From the NCBI GenBank assembly GCA_964444135.1, contig CAYUFX010000015.1, forward strand, positions 1-62,475: a stretch of DNA of 62,475 nucleotides. Direction: 5' to 3'. Under the pieces are notes generated by a model that worked only from the letters and a program-made list of their open reading frames with translations, searched no databases and had not been told where the DNA came from. Shown here piece after piece: positions 25,951 through 34,892 of this stretch. The stretch's first letter is position 1. Every line of letters begins with the position of its first letter. A program made the translations under genes and the position numbers. The stretch is from NIOZ-UU13 sp964444135. GTDB lineage: Bacteria > Planctomycetota > Phycisphaerae > Sedimentisphaerales > Anaerobacaceae.

Positions 25951-27057
25951 ATGATACTAACACGAACACCATTTCGGGTTTCCTTTTTTGGTGGTGGAAC
26001 TGACTACCCTGTTTGGTATGAGCAAAACGGTGGAGGTGCAGTACTGAGCACCACGATCAACAAGTACTGCTACATCAGTTGCCGTTACTTGCCGCCGTTT
26101 TTCGACTACAAATACAGGATAAGGTATTCGTATCGTGAAGAGACAAAGAGTATTTCTGAGATTAAGCACGCTTCTGTCAGGGAATGCCTCAAGTACTCGA
26201 AAATTGATCGAGGCATTGAAATGGTTCATACAAGTGACCTACCTGCCCGATCAGGTATTGGTTCCAGTTCATCCTTCACGGTTGGATTCCTTAATTCCCT
26301 TTATGCCTTGACAGGGCAGATGGTGTCTAAGAGGAAGCTGGCACTGGACAGCATCCATGTGGAGCACAACCTTATTAAAGAGAACGTTGGTTCGCAGGAT
26401 CAGGTTGCTGCGGCTTTTGGCGGATTCAATAAGATCATGTTTGGGGAAGAAGAGAGGATAGTTGTTCAACCCGTTACTGTCAGCCAGGAGAAGTTGGACT
26501 TGCTCCAGGACCACCTAATGTTGTTCTTCACCGGGCTTTCGCGCAATGCCTCGGATGTTGCGAAAGACCAGATAGAGAATATGTCCTCAAGAAAAGATGA
26601 GTTAAGGACAATGAGAGGGATGGTAGACGAGGGTATTAGCATTCTAAACGGCAGGATAGATTCTTTTGATAGTTTTGGGAGACTTCTTGACGAGGCATGG
26701 AAAATCAAAAGGGAGCTATCAAGAGTAATAACCAATAGCACGATTGACGAAATCTACAACACCGCTATCCGTGCCGGGGCTTTAGGTGGGAAGCTGCTCG
26801 GTGCCGGTAGTGGTGGTTTTATCATCTTCTATGTGCCTCCTGAGAACAGATGGAGAGTAAGGAAGATGCTGGAAGGTCTCGTGTATGTACCGTTCCGATT
26901 TGAAACGCTGGGAAGCCAAATTATACTGTATACGGTACAGGATTTGCCCTCACTGTCAATTCAAGAGTATCAACATGGTTATTCTCATGTGGGGGAAAGG
27001 GACACAGTTTTGGAGCATAGTGGGCGATCATCTGAAACTGACAGCAGACGTGGATGA
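25951..27057 (+). CDS. hddA: GHMP kinase, D-glycero-D-manno-heptose 7-phosphate kinase-like (HddA)
   Basis: 368 residues with the three GHMP motifs: TPFRVSFFGGGTDYP, PARSGIGSSSSFTVG (ATP loop) and GGKLLGAGSGGFIIFY. The pattern matches HddA, which makes D-glycero-alpha-D-manno-heptose 1,7-bisphosphate for GDP-heptose. The stop overlaps the ATG of the HddC-like gene, which strengthens the assignment. GmhA and GmhB, needed for the same pathway, are not in the window. Confidence 0.87.
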   Translation: MILTRTPFRVSFFGGGTDYPVWYEQNGGGAVLSTTINKYCYISCRYLPPFFDYKYRIRYSYREETKSISEIKHASVRECLKYSKIDRGIEMVHTSDLPARSGIGSSSSFTVGFLNSLYALTGQMVSKRKLALDSIHVEHNLIKENVGSQDQVAAAFGGFNKIMFGEEERIVVQPVTVSQEKLDLLQDHLMLFFTGLSRNASDVAKDQIENMSSRKDELRTMRGMVDEGISILNGRIDSFDSFGRLLDEAWKIKRELSRVITNSTIDEIYNTAIRAGALGGKLLGAGSGGFIIFYVPPENRWRVRKMLEGLVYVPFRFETLGSQIILYTVQDLPSLSIQEYQHGYSHVGERDTVLEHSGRSSETDSRRG

Positions 27058-27818
27058 ACGTTCATTACAACACAAGCCAAAAAATAATTTTTGACACACC
27101 AATTTATATGCAAGACCTGTCGCTGGGAGATGCCGATGTCTTGATTTTAGTTGGCGGCCAGGGAAAGCGCCTGCGACAGGTCGTCGGCGATAAACCCAAA
27201 CCTATGGCTGACATCAAAGGACGTCCATTCTTAGATATTCTAATAAATTATGTCTCGGGTTACGGTTTCAGACGTATTATTTTATGCACCGGGCATATGG
27301 CTTCTCTTGTCAGGGAACATTATCGAAAAGTGACAGATGGCATCGAGATTCTTTTCTCTGAGGAGAAAGAACCACTTGGAACAGGAGGAGCTATCAAGAA
27401 TGCGAAAGCCCTTATTCGAAGTAATCCATTTCTCGTTATGAATGGAGATTCGTTTTGCGCGGCCGATTTAGGTAGTTTAGTTGACTTTCATAAAAAAATG
27501 AACGCCCTATTATCAATAGTTTTGACCTATTCAGATACGACTGAAGACTATGGAAGTGTGACATTTAATTCTTCGGGTAGGATAACCAGTTTTTCTGAAA
27601 AAGTTCCTTGTGCAGGAAAATCTAGCGTAAATGCTGGCATATACCTCATGAATAAAGATATTTTTTCATATATGCCCCGGAAAAAGCGGTTTTCATTGGA
27701 ATATGACATGTTTCCTGACATTGCTGGCAACCGTTGCTATGGCTTCGTCACGGAAATGCAACTAACTGATATTGGTACGCCGGAACGGTATTATGCTGCC
27801 CAAGCATTTCTCCAATAA
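27054..27818 (+). CDS. hddC: nucleotidyltransferase, HddC-like heptose 1-phosphate guanylyltransferase
   Basis: 254 residues: nucleotide-binding ILVGGQGKRLRQVVGDKPKP, then GHMASLVREHY, EKEPLGTGGAIKNA, VMNGDSF and DIGTPERYYAAQ. This is the short sugar-nucleotidyltransferase type represented by HddC. ATG 27054 overlaps the hddA stop (ATGA). ATG 27108 (MQDLSLGDADV) is an alternative start closer to the domain. Makes GDP-D-glycero-alpha-D-manno-heptose if the pairing with HddA holds. Confidence 0.84.
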   Translation: MNVHYNTSQKIIFDTPIYMQDLSLGDADVLILVGGQGKRLRQVVGDKPKPMADIKGRPFLDILINYVSGYGFRRIILCTGHMASLVREHYRKVTDGIEILFSEEKEPLGTGGAIKNAKALIRSNPFLVMNGDSFCAADLGSLVDFHKKMNALLSIVLTYSDTTEDYGSVTFNSSGRITSFSEKVPCAGKSSVNAGIYLMNKDIFSYMPRKKRFSLEYDMFPDIAGNRCYGFVTEMQLTDIGTPERYYAAQAFLQ

Positions 27819-27861
27819 TAGGGAAAAGTGAGCTATAGCCAATCAAAACAGTTGAGTCTTA

Positions 27862-28181
27862 TCAGTTATTTTTCCTGGCAGAAATGATGACTATTTGGGC
27901 GATTTCAAATATAGGCTCGCAACAACAGCCAATTATCTCTGTAGAAGCCTTAATGAAAATGGGCAGTTAAATAAGACAGAGGTGTTGGTTGTTGACTGAA
28001 AAATAGTGATATTCCACTGCACAGCGTACTTAATCTGACGGATAATGCTCGTGATGCTACAAGATTTATCACGGTACCACCTGACATTGCATCGAAATAC
28101 AATTATTCAGGATATAAAGTCAATGGGAGCCATGCAATAAATGCAGGTATTAGAAGAAATATGAATGGTTGGGAGTTCTAA
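27862..28181 (+). pseudogene. family 2-type glycosyltransferase remnant
   Basis: One frame reads GRNDDYLGDFKYRLATTANY, then LNENGQLNKTEVLVVD, a TGA, then IPLHSVLNLTDNARDATRFI, VPPDIASKYN and HAINAGIRRNMNGWEF before a final stop. This is the N-terminal half of a GT-A protein with the expected VVDW converted to VVD-stop. The C-terminal half is missing. The ABC permease frame starts 18 bases later. Confidence 0.75.
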
Positions 28182-28198
28182 ATTAACTCAGTTCAAAA

Positions 28199-29032
28199 TT
28201 GTGCATTTGTAATGAAATTCTAATTCTTGAGCCTGGCCGTGCCGAAAAGAACTACTGGAACGACCTGTGGCGCTACCGGGAACTCTTCATAATTTTGGCC
28301 TGGCGGGATATTTCTGTACGCTACAAGCAGACTATCATTGGGGTTCTCTGGGCGATTCTTAGACCACTTCTGACCATGCTGGTGTTCACGGTAATCTTTG
28401 GACGAGTGGCAAAGTTGCCCAGTGACGGGAATGCACCCTATGCCCTCATGGTTTTTGCTGCTATGCTCCCGTGGTCCCTCTTTTCCACATCTTTAGGGGA
28501 AGCATCAAATAGCCTAATCGGCAACTCCAATCTAATTAGTAAAGTTTATTTCCCTCGACTCATTATTCCCACCGCCACGGTAATGACAGCCTTTGTCGAT
28601 TTTTTCATAAGCTTTATTATTCTTTTGGGGATGATGGCCTACTATCGATTTCTACCAGGCTGGAATTTACTGTTACTACCATTATTTATAATCTTGGCCT
28701 TACTTGCCAGCTTGGGGCCTGGACTTTGGATCACGGCACTCAATGTGAAATATAGGGATTTTCGCTATGTGATACCCTTTGTTGTACAGTTTGGCCTCTA
28801 TGTCTCACCTGTCGGATTCAGCAGCAATGTGATTCCAGAAAAATGGCGGCTTCTCTATAGCCTCAATCCTATGGTAGGTGTCATAGATGGTTTTCGGTGG
28901 TGCATCTTGGGCGGCGAGAGCCCGATCTATTGGCCAGGTTTTGCTCTAAGCATCGTCATCGTCACCTTCTTCCTCTGGTTGGGTATCTCCAGCTTTCGCA
29001 AGATGGAGAAGTCCTTTGCGGATCTGATTTAA
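28199..29032 (+). CDS. wzm: ABC-2 polysaccharide exporter permease (Wzm-like)
   Basis: 277-residue ABC-2 membrane protein with about six hydrophobic segments and family motifs WRYRELFIILAWRDISVRYK, TIIGVLWAILRPL, LNVKYRDFRYV and YSLNPMVGVIDGFRW. It exports lipid-linked glycan with Wzt. The frame can only start at TTG 28199 because a stop lies at 28184-28186; no good ribosome-binding site is visible and the usual N-terminal extension before PGRAEKNYW is short. The 5' end may have been cut when the upstream glycosyltransferase decayed. Confidence 0.88.
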   Translation: MCICNEILILEPGRAEKNYWNDLWRYRELFIILAWRDISVRYKQTIIGVLWAILRPLLTMLVFTVIFGRVAKLPSDGNAPYALMVFAAMLPWSLFSTSLGEASNSLIGNSNLISKVYFPRLIIPTATVMTAFVDFFISFIILLGMMAYYRFLPGWNLLLLPLFIILALLASLGPGLWITALNVKYRDFRYVIPFVVQFGLYVSPVGFSSNVIPEKWRLLYSLNPMVGVIDGFRWCILGGESPIYWPGFALSIVIVTFFLWLGISSFRKMEKSFADLI

Positions 29033-29036
29033 TAAA

Positions 29037-30344
29037 TTGTCTGACACCGTCATCAAAGCTGAAAACCTCGGTAAAAAATATATCATCGGCCACCGAGCCG
29101 AAAACGTCCGCTATGTGGCTCTGCGTGACGTGCTGATGCAGAACGCACGAACCCTCTGGAACAAGACTAAAGACCTGGCAAAGGGCAAGCCCATCATTCA
29201 GGGTGACACGTTGGAAGAGGTCTGGGCGCTAAAGGACGCGAGCTTTGAAATTCATCAAGGAGATATAGTCGGAATTATTGGCCGTAATGGGGCAGGAAAG
29301 AGTACTTTGCTGAAAATCCTTTCTCGGATCACGGAACCTTCGGCTGGCCGGGCGACCATAAAAGGGCGGGTGGCCAGCCTGCTGGAAGTGGGTACAGGTT
29401 TCCATCCGGAGCTGACGGGGCGAGAGAACATTTACCTTAAAGGGGCCATACTCGGGATGACCCGCGCTGAGATCAGGCGAAAATTCGACGAGATTGTTGC
29501 ATTCGCCGAAGTGGAACAGTATTTGCACACGCCGGTCAAGCGCTATTCTTCCGGTATGTACGTAAGGTTAGCTTTTGCTGTTTCCGCACATCTTGAACCA
29601 GAGATCCTTCTTGTAGATGAAGTCTTGGCGGTGGGTGATGAAGAATTTCAAAAAAAATGCTTGAATAAAATGGAAGATGTCAGTAAAGGCGGACGCACAG
29701 TTTTGTTTGTCAGCCATAATATGCTTGCCATTAAGACTCTTTGTACCCGCTGCATAGTCCTTGACAAGGGTAAAGCTATATTCATGGGCGATGTCTCTTC
29801 CGCAGTCGATACATATCTATCTAATAAGGTCGATATCCCCGGTGAAATAGTGTGGAACGAGCCATCAAAAGCTTCGGGAAATCATCTAGTCCGCCTCAAG
29901 GCTGCCAGAGTCATTTCGGGTGGAAAAGTAACAGGTTATCCCTCTGTGAATGAAGATATTGAAATTCAGTTTGATTACTGGAACTTCGAAGAAAACGTCA
30001 GGCGGTTCGTCGCCGTTCAAATAGACAATTCGATGAATTCCATAATACTAACCACAAGCAATTTAAAAGTAAGATCCATCGCTTATGACCCCTGGGTCAA
30101 TAAACCATATCCTGTTGGCCTTTTCAGGTCAACTTGTATAATACCGAAGTATCTTCTGAATGTCGGTATACATCACATCTCATTGTTTATTAACGGTGAA
30201 ATGGTTTCAGATAATATTATCATTCAGAGAAACGTTCTTTCATTTGATGTTCAAGAGGATCTAGAACTGCGAAAAGAATATTCAGGTGCGTGGATCGGCG
30301 CCGTTCGACCAATACTGGCTTGGAAAACCGAACAGTTAAAATGA
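29037..30344 (+). CDS. wzt: ABC polysaccharide exporter ATPase with C-terminal glycan-binding domain (Wzt-like)
   Basis: 435 residues from TTG 29037, four bases after the wzm stop. Walker A GIIGRNGAGKSTLLK (about 79-93), signature YSSGMYVRLAFAV, Walker B ILLVDEVLAVGD and H-loop FVSHN. After about residue 245 an extra ~190-residue beta-rich domain follows, as in Wzt proteins that recognise a terminal modification of the O-chain before export. That suggests a capped or modified glycan; the FkbM methyltransferase directly downstream is a candidate for the cap. Confidence 0.9.
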   Translation: MSDTVIKAENLGKKYIIGHRAENVRYVALRDVLMQNARTLWNKTKDLAKGKPIIQGDTLEEVWALKDASFEIHQGDIVGIIGRNGAGKSTLLKILSRITEPSAGRATIKGRVASLLEVGTGFHPELTGRENIYLKGAILGMTRAEIRRKFDEIVAFAEVEQYLHTPVKRYSSGMYVRLAFAVSAHLEPEILLVDEVLAVGDEEFQKKCLNKMEDVSKGGRTVLFVSHNMLAIKTLCTRCIVLDKGKAIFMGDVSSAVDTYLSNKVDIPGEIVWNEPSKASGNHLVRLKAARVISGGKVTGYPSVNEDIEIQFDYWNFEENVRRFVAVQIDNSMNSIILTTSNLKVRSIAYDPWVNKPYPVGLFRSTCIIPKYLLNVGIHHISLFINGEMVSDNIIIQRNVLSFDVQEDLELRKEYSGAWIGAVRPILAWKTEQLK

Positions 30345-30373
30345 AAAATATCAGTGAAGGGGAGGTTAGTTGT

Positions 30374-31435
30374 ATGAAACAAAAGATCGCATTAAAAGAA
30401 CTAAATCCGCTCGATATCGTTTTGTTCCATGTCGGCGGCACAGGGGGATACGGTCACATAGATACTATTATTAAGCGATTTGCGTCTCATGCTGTTGTCG
30501 TTTGCTTTGAGGCAAATAGCTCAGAAAAAGATGAACTTGTCCAGGAACAATATGCGGCGTCAGGAGTACGCACATTCTTAGTACCCAAATGCGTTGGAGA
30601 CGCTCCCGGTAAACAGCAGTTTTACGTAAACAAATATCCGGAAAGCAGCAGTCTTTTCCTACCATCGCCACAAGCTTTACAAGAACATATAATGTGCATC
30701 AGTATGAGCAAAGGGTGTGCTATTCATACATGGGGGCAAAACTGTGAGTTGGATCATATAGAAGATGTAGAAGCTATTACACTTGACGCGCTAACCGGGG
30801 AGAACGTCCTTCCGGCTCCTGATGTTCTTAGTGTAGATGCACAAGGGGCAGAATTGCGAATCATGCGTGGAGGAGAGCGCTGCATCGCCGAGAGTGTGCT
30901 GTGCATTGTTAGCGAGGTTGAGTTTTATGAGATTTATCAGGGGCAGGGCCTGTTTAGCGATCAGATGAATTTCCTATCAGGGCACGGATTCAGGTTTGCC
31001 GACTTGTATAGTAAACAATACTGGCATCCCGCACCCGCCGCTGGGGAAGGATTTCTTACCGTTGGAGAAGCTCTGTTTTTCCGTGATCTTGAAAAATATT
31101 GTTCCAGATTCCAAGATCCGCAGTCGGACACGCTGCTCTACAAACTTATAAAGCTCTCAGCGATCGCGTATGCATTCGGCAGGTTTTCGTATTCAGCTAA
31201 GATCGTGACATTCTTACTGGAAAAGTTCGGTGATAAAGCAAGGCAATCATTTTTGTCAAGTGAGAGCTACAAACCTGTTCTGCAAAAGCAAGAATATATG
31301 CTGAAGAACCAGTCCAGGTACATGAAGGATTTCGAGTTTTTCTATAAAGACGCTTGGAACAGGATGCGGCGTTTTTGGCGAGCCGGAAGGACATTCCTTA
31401 AGTCCATATCGCGGACTCACGATAATATCGATTAG
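30374..31435 (+). CDS. FkbM-family SAM-dependent methyltransferase
   Basis: 353 residues from ATG 30374, with GGGGAGG eight bases upstream; a GTG at 30290 in the same frame lies inside wzt. FkbM features: VVVCFEANSSEKDEL, a later VDAQGAELRIMRGGERCI and VSEVEF. FkbM-type enzymes O-methylate sugars. Location right after Wzt suggests terminal methylation of the exported chain. A C-terminal ~130-residue helical tail extends past the methyltransferase domain. Confidence 0.8.
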   Translation: MKQKIALKELNPLDIVLFHVGGTGGYGHIDTIIKRFASHAVVVCFEANSSEKDELVQEQYAASGVRTFLVPKCVGDAPGKQQFYVNKYPESSSLFLPSPQALQEHIMCISMSKGCAIHTWGQNCELDHIEDVEAITLDALTGENVLPAPDVLSVDAQGAELRIMRGGERCIAESVLCIVSEVEFYEIYQGQGLFSDQMNFLSGHGFRFADLYSKQYWHPAPAAGEGFLTVGEALFFRDLEKYCSRFQDPQSDTLLYKLIKLSAIAYAFGRFSYSAKIVTFLLEKFGDKARQSFLSSESYKPVLQKQEYMLKNQSRYMKDFEFFYKDAWNRMRRFWRAGRTFLKSISRTHDNID

Positions 31436-31447
31436 GAGAGAGGAGCG

Positions 31448-32338
31448 ATGAATAAGACAAAGCCGGATATCTCATTATTCGCCTCCGCGCACAGGCCGCA
31501 GAATTGGATGAACCTGTATAGAAGCATAGGGGACAACAATATAGAATTTGAGATAGTATTCGTAGGGCCGAATCCGCCTGGTTATGACCTGCCGGGGAAT
31601 TTTCGTTTCATCAGATCACAGGTAAAGCCAGCGCAGTGTGTCGAGATAGCAGCGAGGAATACCACCGCCGATCTTATAATAGATATGGCTGACGACTGCG
31701 AATTTCACACTCCGCAACCTCTGGATAGGCTTTACGATCTTTACAAGTCATGTAACTGCGATAAAGTAATTGTCTCATCAAGAATGAGGACGAATGGCGT
31801 AGATCAATCCCATTTTGCACATCGTTTCTTTACCCACGATGACAATAGCCCGGTAATACCCGTATGTGGTTTAATGTCGAAGAAGTTTTATCGTGAACTT
31901 GGGGGTATAGACAGGAATTTTATAGCTGTCATGTGGCCTCTTGACATTGCCATGAGAGCCTACACGTTAGGAGGCAGAGTTGTATTGAGTAATGTGTACA
32001 TCAATGAGGATAGAAGTAAAAGCAGGGGAAGTAATTTATGCGGTGAGTTTTGGGGACATGATAGAACGCTATTAGAGAGCCTGTGGACAACCAATGGAAA
32101 GATTCACTTCAATCGGAAAAATCCTGTAGAGCCTTTTTCGGATGTGAATATCCTCACCGCATCTCAAGGCCCGCGGGGCCGTTGGCGAGGCAGTCGTCCC
32201 ATATTTGTTGAGAAAGTAGAAGACCAATTACGAAGATTTAAAGCGATTTTTGGAAAGATCAATCGTGGAATCAGAAAACCATCTATGTATCTTAATTACA
32301 CAAAGTGGATGGCCTTGCGAGTGAAGGGAAAATCATAA
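31448..32338 (+). CDS. glycosyltransferase, GT-A fold
   Basis: 296 residues. N-terminal ISLFASAHRPQNWMNLYRSI resembles family 2 glycosyltransferases; acidic metal-binding segment IIDMADDCEFHTP stands for the DXD region, and GGIDRNFIAVMWPLDIAMRA for the acceptor-side motif. Acceptor and donor are unknown. A short palindrome GGCCCGCGGGGCC lies in the coding sequence at about 32169-32181. Good ribosome-binding site GAGAGGAG before ATG 31448. Confidence 0.78.
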   Translation: MNKTKPDISLFASAHRPQNWMNLYRSIGDNNIEFEIVFVGPNPPGYDLPGNFRFIRSQVKPAQCVEIAARNTTADLIIDMADDCEFHTPQPLDRLYDLYKSCNCDKVIVSSRMRTNGVDQSHFAHRFFTHDDNSPVIPVCGLMSKKFYRELGGIDRNFIAVMWPLDIAMRAYTLGGRVVLSNVYINEDRSKSRGSNLCGEFWGHDRTLLESLWTTNGKIHFNRKNPVEPFSDVNILTASQGPRGRWRGSRPIFVEKVEDQLRRFKAIFGKINRGIRKPSMYLNYTKWMALRVKGKS

Positions 32339-32391
32339 TTGTAGTCGTCTGTCACTTCTAAGTACGTTGTCGTTTATGAGTCGTTTATGAA

Positions 32392-33759
32392 ATGAAGATA
32401 CTATTTACAATATCTCAATTAGATTTTGCCGACCATATTGCTATTGCTTATTTGTCTGCGATAGCTAAGCATCTGACACATTCTACGTATTTTTGTTCCC
32501 TTCAGGATCATGACTTTTTGGGAGAAGTAAACAGAATAAAACCGGATATTATTGCTTATTCTACTAATGTAGTGGGATATGAACAGATTGTCGAGAGTCA
32601 TAAAAAGGCAAAGCAAAAGCATCACTTTGTCTCAATTATGGGAGGCCCTCAGGCTACATTTTCGCCCGAAACATTTGAGCAAAGCGAAATGGATGCTTAT
32701 TGCGTAGGAGAAGGCGAATATGCATTCAGAGATTTCTTAGTTAAAGTTGAGGGCGGTGAATCCTTTGATGACGTGTCCAATTTAATCACTAAAGAAAAAA
32801 GGAATACTGTAAGACCATTAATCAGAAATCTGGATGAATTACCCCCTGCTGATAGAGATCTGGTAATTTCAAGTTCCTTTCTCAAGGATGTACCCAAAAA
32901 AACGTTTTATGCCACGCGGGGATGCCCGTACAAGTGTGCCTATTGCTGTAACAATTACTACCATCAACTCTATAAGGGTAAAGGGCCCATAGTAAGACGG
33001 TTTTCTGTGGAAAGACTGATAAAGGAGATTGAGTCAGTAAAGCAGCAATACCGCATGGATTTTGTTAAGTTTGGGGATGATTTATTCGCTATGAAAGCCG
33101 ATGCCTGGCTTGAAGAATTTGTCGGCAAATACACGAAGCGAATCGGCATTCCCTTTAATTGTTATTTAAGATTTGATCTTGTCGATGACAGCCTGCTGAA
33201 ACTGCTTAAGGAGGCTGGTTGCTTCTCCGTCCATCTTTCTGTTGATAGTACCTCGGACTATGTCCGGGAAAAAATCTTGAATCGTCAGATGAGAAAAGTG
33301 GACATAGTCGAAAAATTGAAAATGATAAGAGACCACGGAATTAATACCTGGGTTAATTTTATGCTCGCTGCCCCGGAGTCTTCATTGCAGGATGACTTGG
33401 ATACAATCGAGTTGAGTAAAAGGGCGAAAGTAACTTATCCATCCTATTCAATAACCGTGCCTATGAAAGGAACCCAGTTATATCAGTATTGTGTGGAAAA
33501 AAACTTAATCGATCCGTCTGTGTATCAAGGTGATATGACTGGATGCAGCTTGAGACCCACGCTGCCGTGTTTTACCGAAAAAGAAAAGGACATACGATAT
33601 AACATATACTTGGTTGGGGCATTAATTGCCAAACTCCCTTTTCCTCTCAATAAGATAGCTATTTGGCTGATAAAGATAGTTCCGCCTAATAAGTTCTTCA
33701 AGACAATCCACAGTTGCTTATATAATTATTATATTTCGAATAGAATATTTAAATTATGA
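32392..33759 (+). CDS. B12-binding-domain radical SAM protein
   Basis: 455 residues. N-terminal cobalamin-binding-like domain (IIAYSTNVVGYEQI, IMGGPQATFSP, CVGEGE) followed by the radical SAM domain with [4Fe-4S] motif C178/C182/C185 in RGCPYKCAYCCNNYY. Such proteins in polysaccharide loci may methylate unactivated carbons or rearrange sugars; the substrate is unknown. The cobalamin ligand His of the classic DxHxxG is not obvious. A deletion scar of a near copy lies at 24298-24390. Confidence 0.85.
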   Translation: MKILFTISQLDFADHIAIAYLSAIAKHLTHSTYFCSLQDHDFLGEVNRIKPDIIAYSTNVVGYEQIVESHKKAKQKHHFVSIMGGPQATFSPETFEQSEMDAYCVGEGEYAFRDFLVKVEGGESFDDVSNLITKEKRNTVRPLIRNLDELPPADRDLVISSSFLKDVPKKTFYATRGCPYKCAYCCNNYYHQLYKGKGPIVRRFSVERLIKEIESVKQQYRMDFVKFGDDLFAMKADAWLEEFVGKYTKRIGIPFNCYLRFDLVDDSLLKLLKEAGCFSVHLSVDSTSDYVREKILNRQMRKVDIVEKLKMIRDHGINTWVNFMLAAPESSLQDDLDTIELSKRAKVTYPSYSITVPMKGTQLYQYCVEKNLIDPSVYQGDMTGCSLRPTLPCFTEKEKDIRYNIYLVGALIAKLPFPLNKIAIWLIKIVPPNKFFKTIHSCLYNYYISNRIFKL

Positions 33760-33874
33760 CCTCAGTTTGGCTTTTGGGCGATATTTTTAAGGAAAAAAAG
33801 ATGTGTAACGTGGTATGTAATGATATCCGGGTTTATGAGCTATCTTTTGATTTAGTAAGAGAGATGAGGTGGCG

Positions 33875-34855
33875 ATGTATTTAGATAAACAGTTGATTTT
33901 TCTGTCCGGATCAACTGGGCTCGTTGGCTCTAGCGTTATGAAATATCTCCTTGATAACTATCCGACGACGAGGATCAGGGCATCTTTTTACGAACATACA
34001 AAACCCTTTATCAAACACGACAGAGTTGAGTATGTTTATGGTGATTTAGGATTACGTAAGGACTGCAAGAGAATATCGGCAGGCTGTGACTGTGCAATAA
34101 TGGCTGCTGCAAATTCTGGCGGTTCAAATGTTTTTACCTCTGAGCCCTGGAGACAGGTTACTGACAACGTCACAATGAGTAGCCAGCAGCTGGAAGCATT
34201 CTATTTTAATAATATAAAACGCGTGGTTTATATTAGTTCGGCAATCTTATATCAAGATTTGGAGAAATACGTTAAAGAAGATAATCTTGATTTGAACATA
34301 GATCCTCATCCTGCCTATTTTGGTTTGGGATGGGTACTAAGATTTGTTGAAAAGCTGTGTAAATTCTGGCACGATAAATACGGCATGGAGATCTTGGTGT
34401 TGAGAGCCGCCAATATTTTTGGACCTTATGCAAAGTTTGATCCACAAACTTCCAATTTTATCCCTGCGCTTATTCGTAAGGCGGTAGATAAGGAGGATCC
34501 TTTTGAGGTATGGGGTACGCCGGACGTCACAAGAGATGTTATTTACTCAGAGGATTTTGCAAGAGCAATCGCAATGGTGGTGGACAACGATGAAATTAAG
34601 TTCGATACTTTTAACATAGGCTCCGGAGTTCGAACTTCGGTTCAGGACGTCGTTGGGTGGACCCTAAAATATGCAGATCATAAACCCTCGACGATAAAAT
34701 ACAGCTCAGATAGGCCCGCTACAAACAAGTTCAGAGCGATTGATTGTTCAAAGGCAATGGAAATGCTTGGCTGGCAACCGGAATACGGAATTGAAGAAGG
34801 GATCAAAAAAACTACCGAATGGTGGATTAAAAACAGGAATTATTGGACGAAATGA
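33875..34855 (+). CDS. NAD-dependent epimerase/dehydratase family SDR, Tyr and Lys replaced
   Basis: About 326 residues; ATG 33875 follows GAGG by six bases, GTG 33869 is less likely. Cofactor loop GSTGLVGSSVM, YISSAILYQ, LRAANIFGPYAKFDPQTSNF. The active-site segment is AYFGLGWVLRFVEKL: both catalytic positions of YxxxK differ (Leu and Leu), so normal SDR oxidoreduction looks impossible. It is the most degenerate of the three related SDRs (23306, 24967) and precedes methyltransferase paralog 2. Confidence 0.8.
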   Translation: MYLDKQLIFLSGSTGLVGSSVMKYLLDNYPTTRIRASFYEHTKPFIKHDRVEYVYGDLGLRKDCKRISAGCDCAIMAAANSGGSNVFTSEPWRQVTDNVTMSSQQLEAFYFNNIKRVVYISSAILYQDLEKYVKEDNLDLNIDPHPAYFGLGWVLRFVEKLCKFWHDKYGMEILVLRAANIFGPYAKFDPQTSNFIPALIRKAVDKEDPFEVWGTPDVTRDVIYSEDFARAIAMVVDNDEIKFDTFNIGSGVRTSVQDVVGWTLKYADHKPSTIKYSSDRPATNKFRAIDCSKAMEMLGWQPEYGIEEGIKKTTEWWIKNRNYWTK

Positions 34856-34892
34856 AAAGAGAGTCGAAGTGCGTATTGATTGGGGGTAGGTT

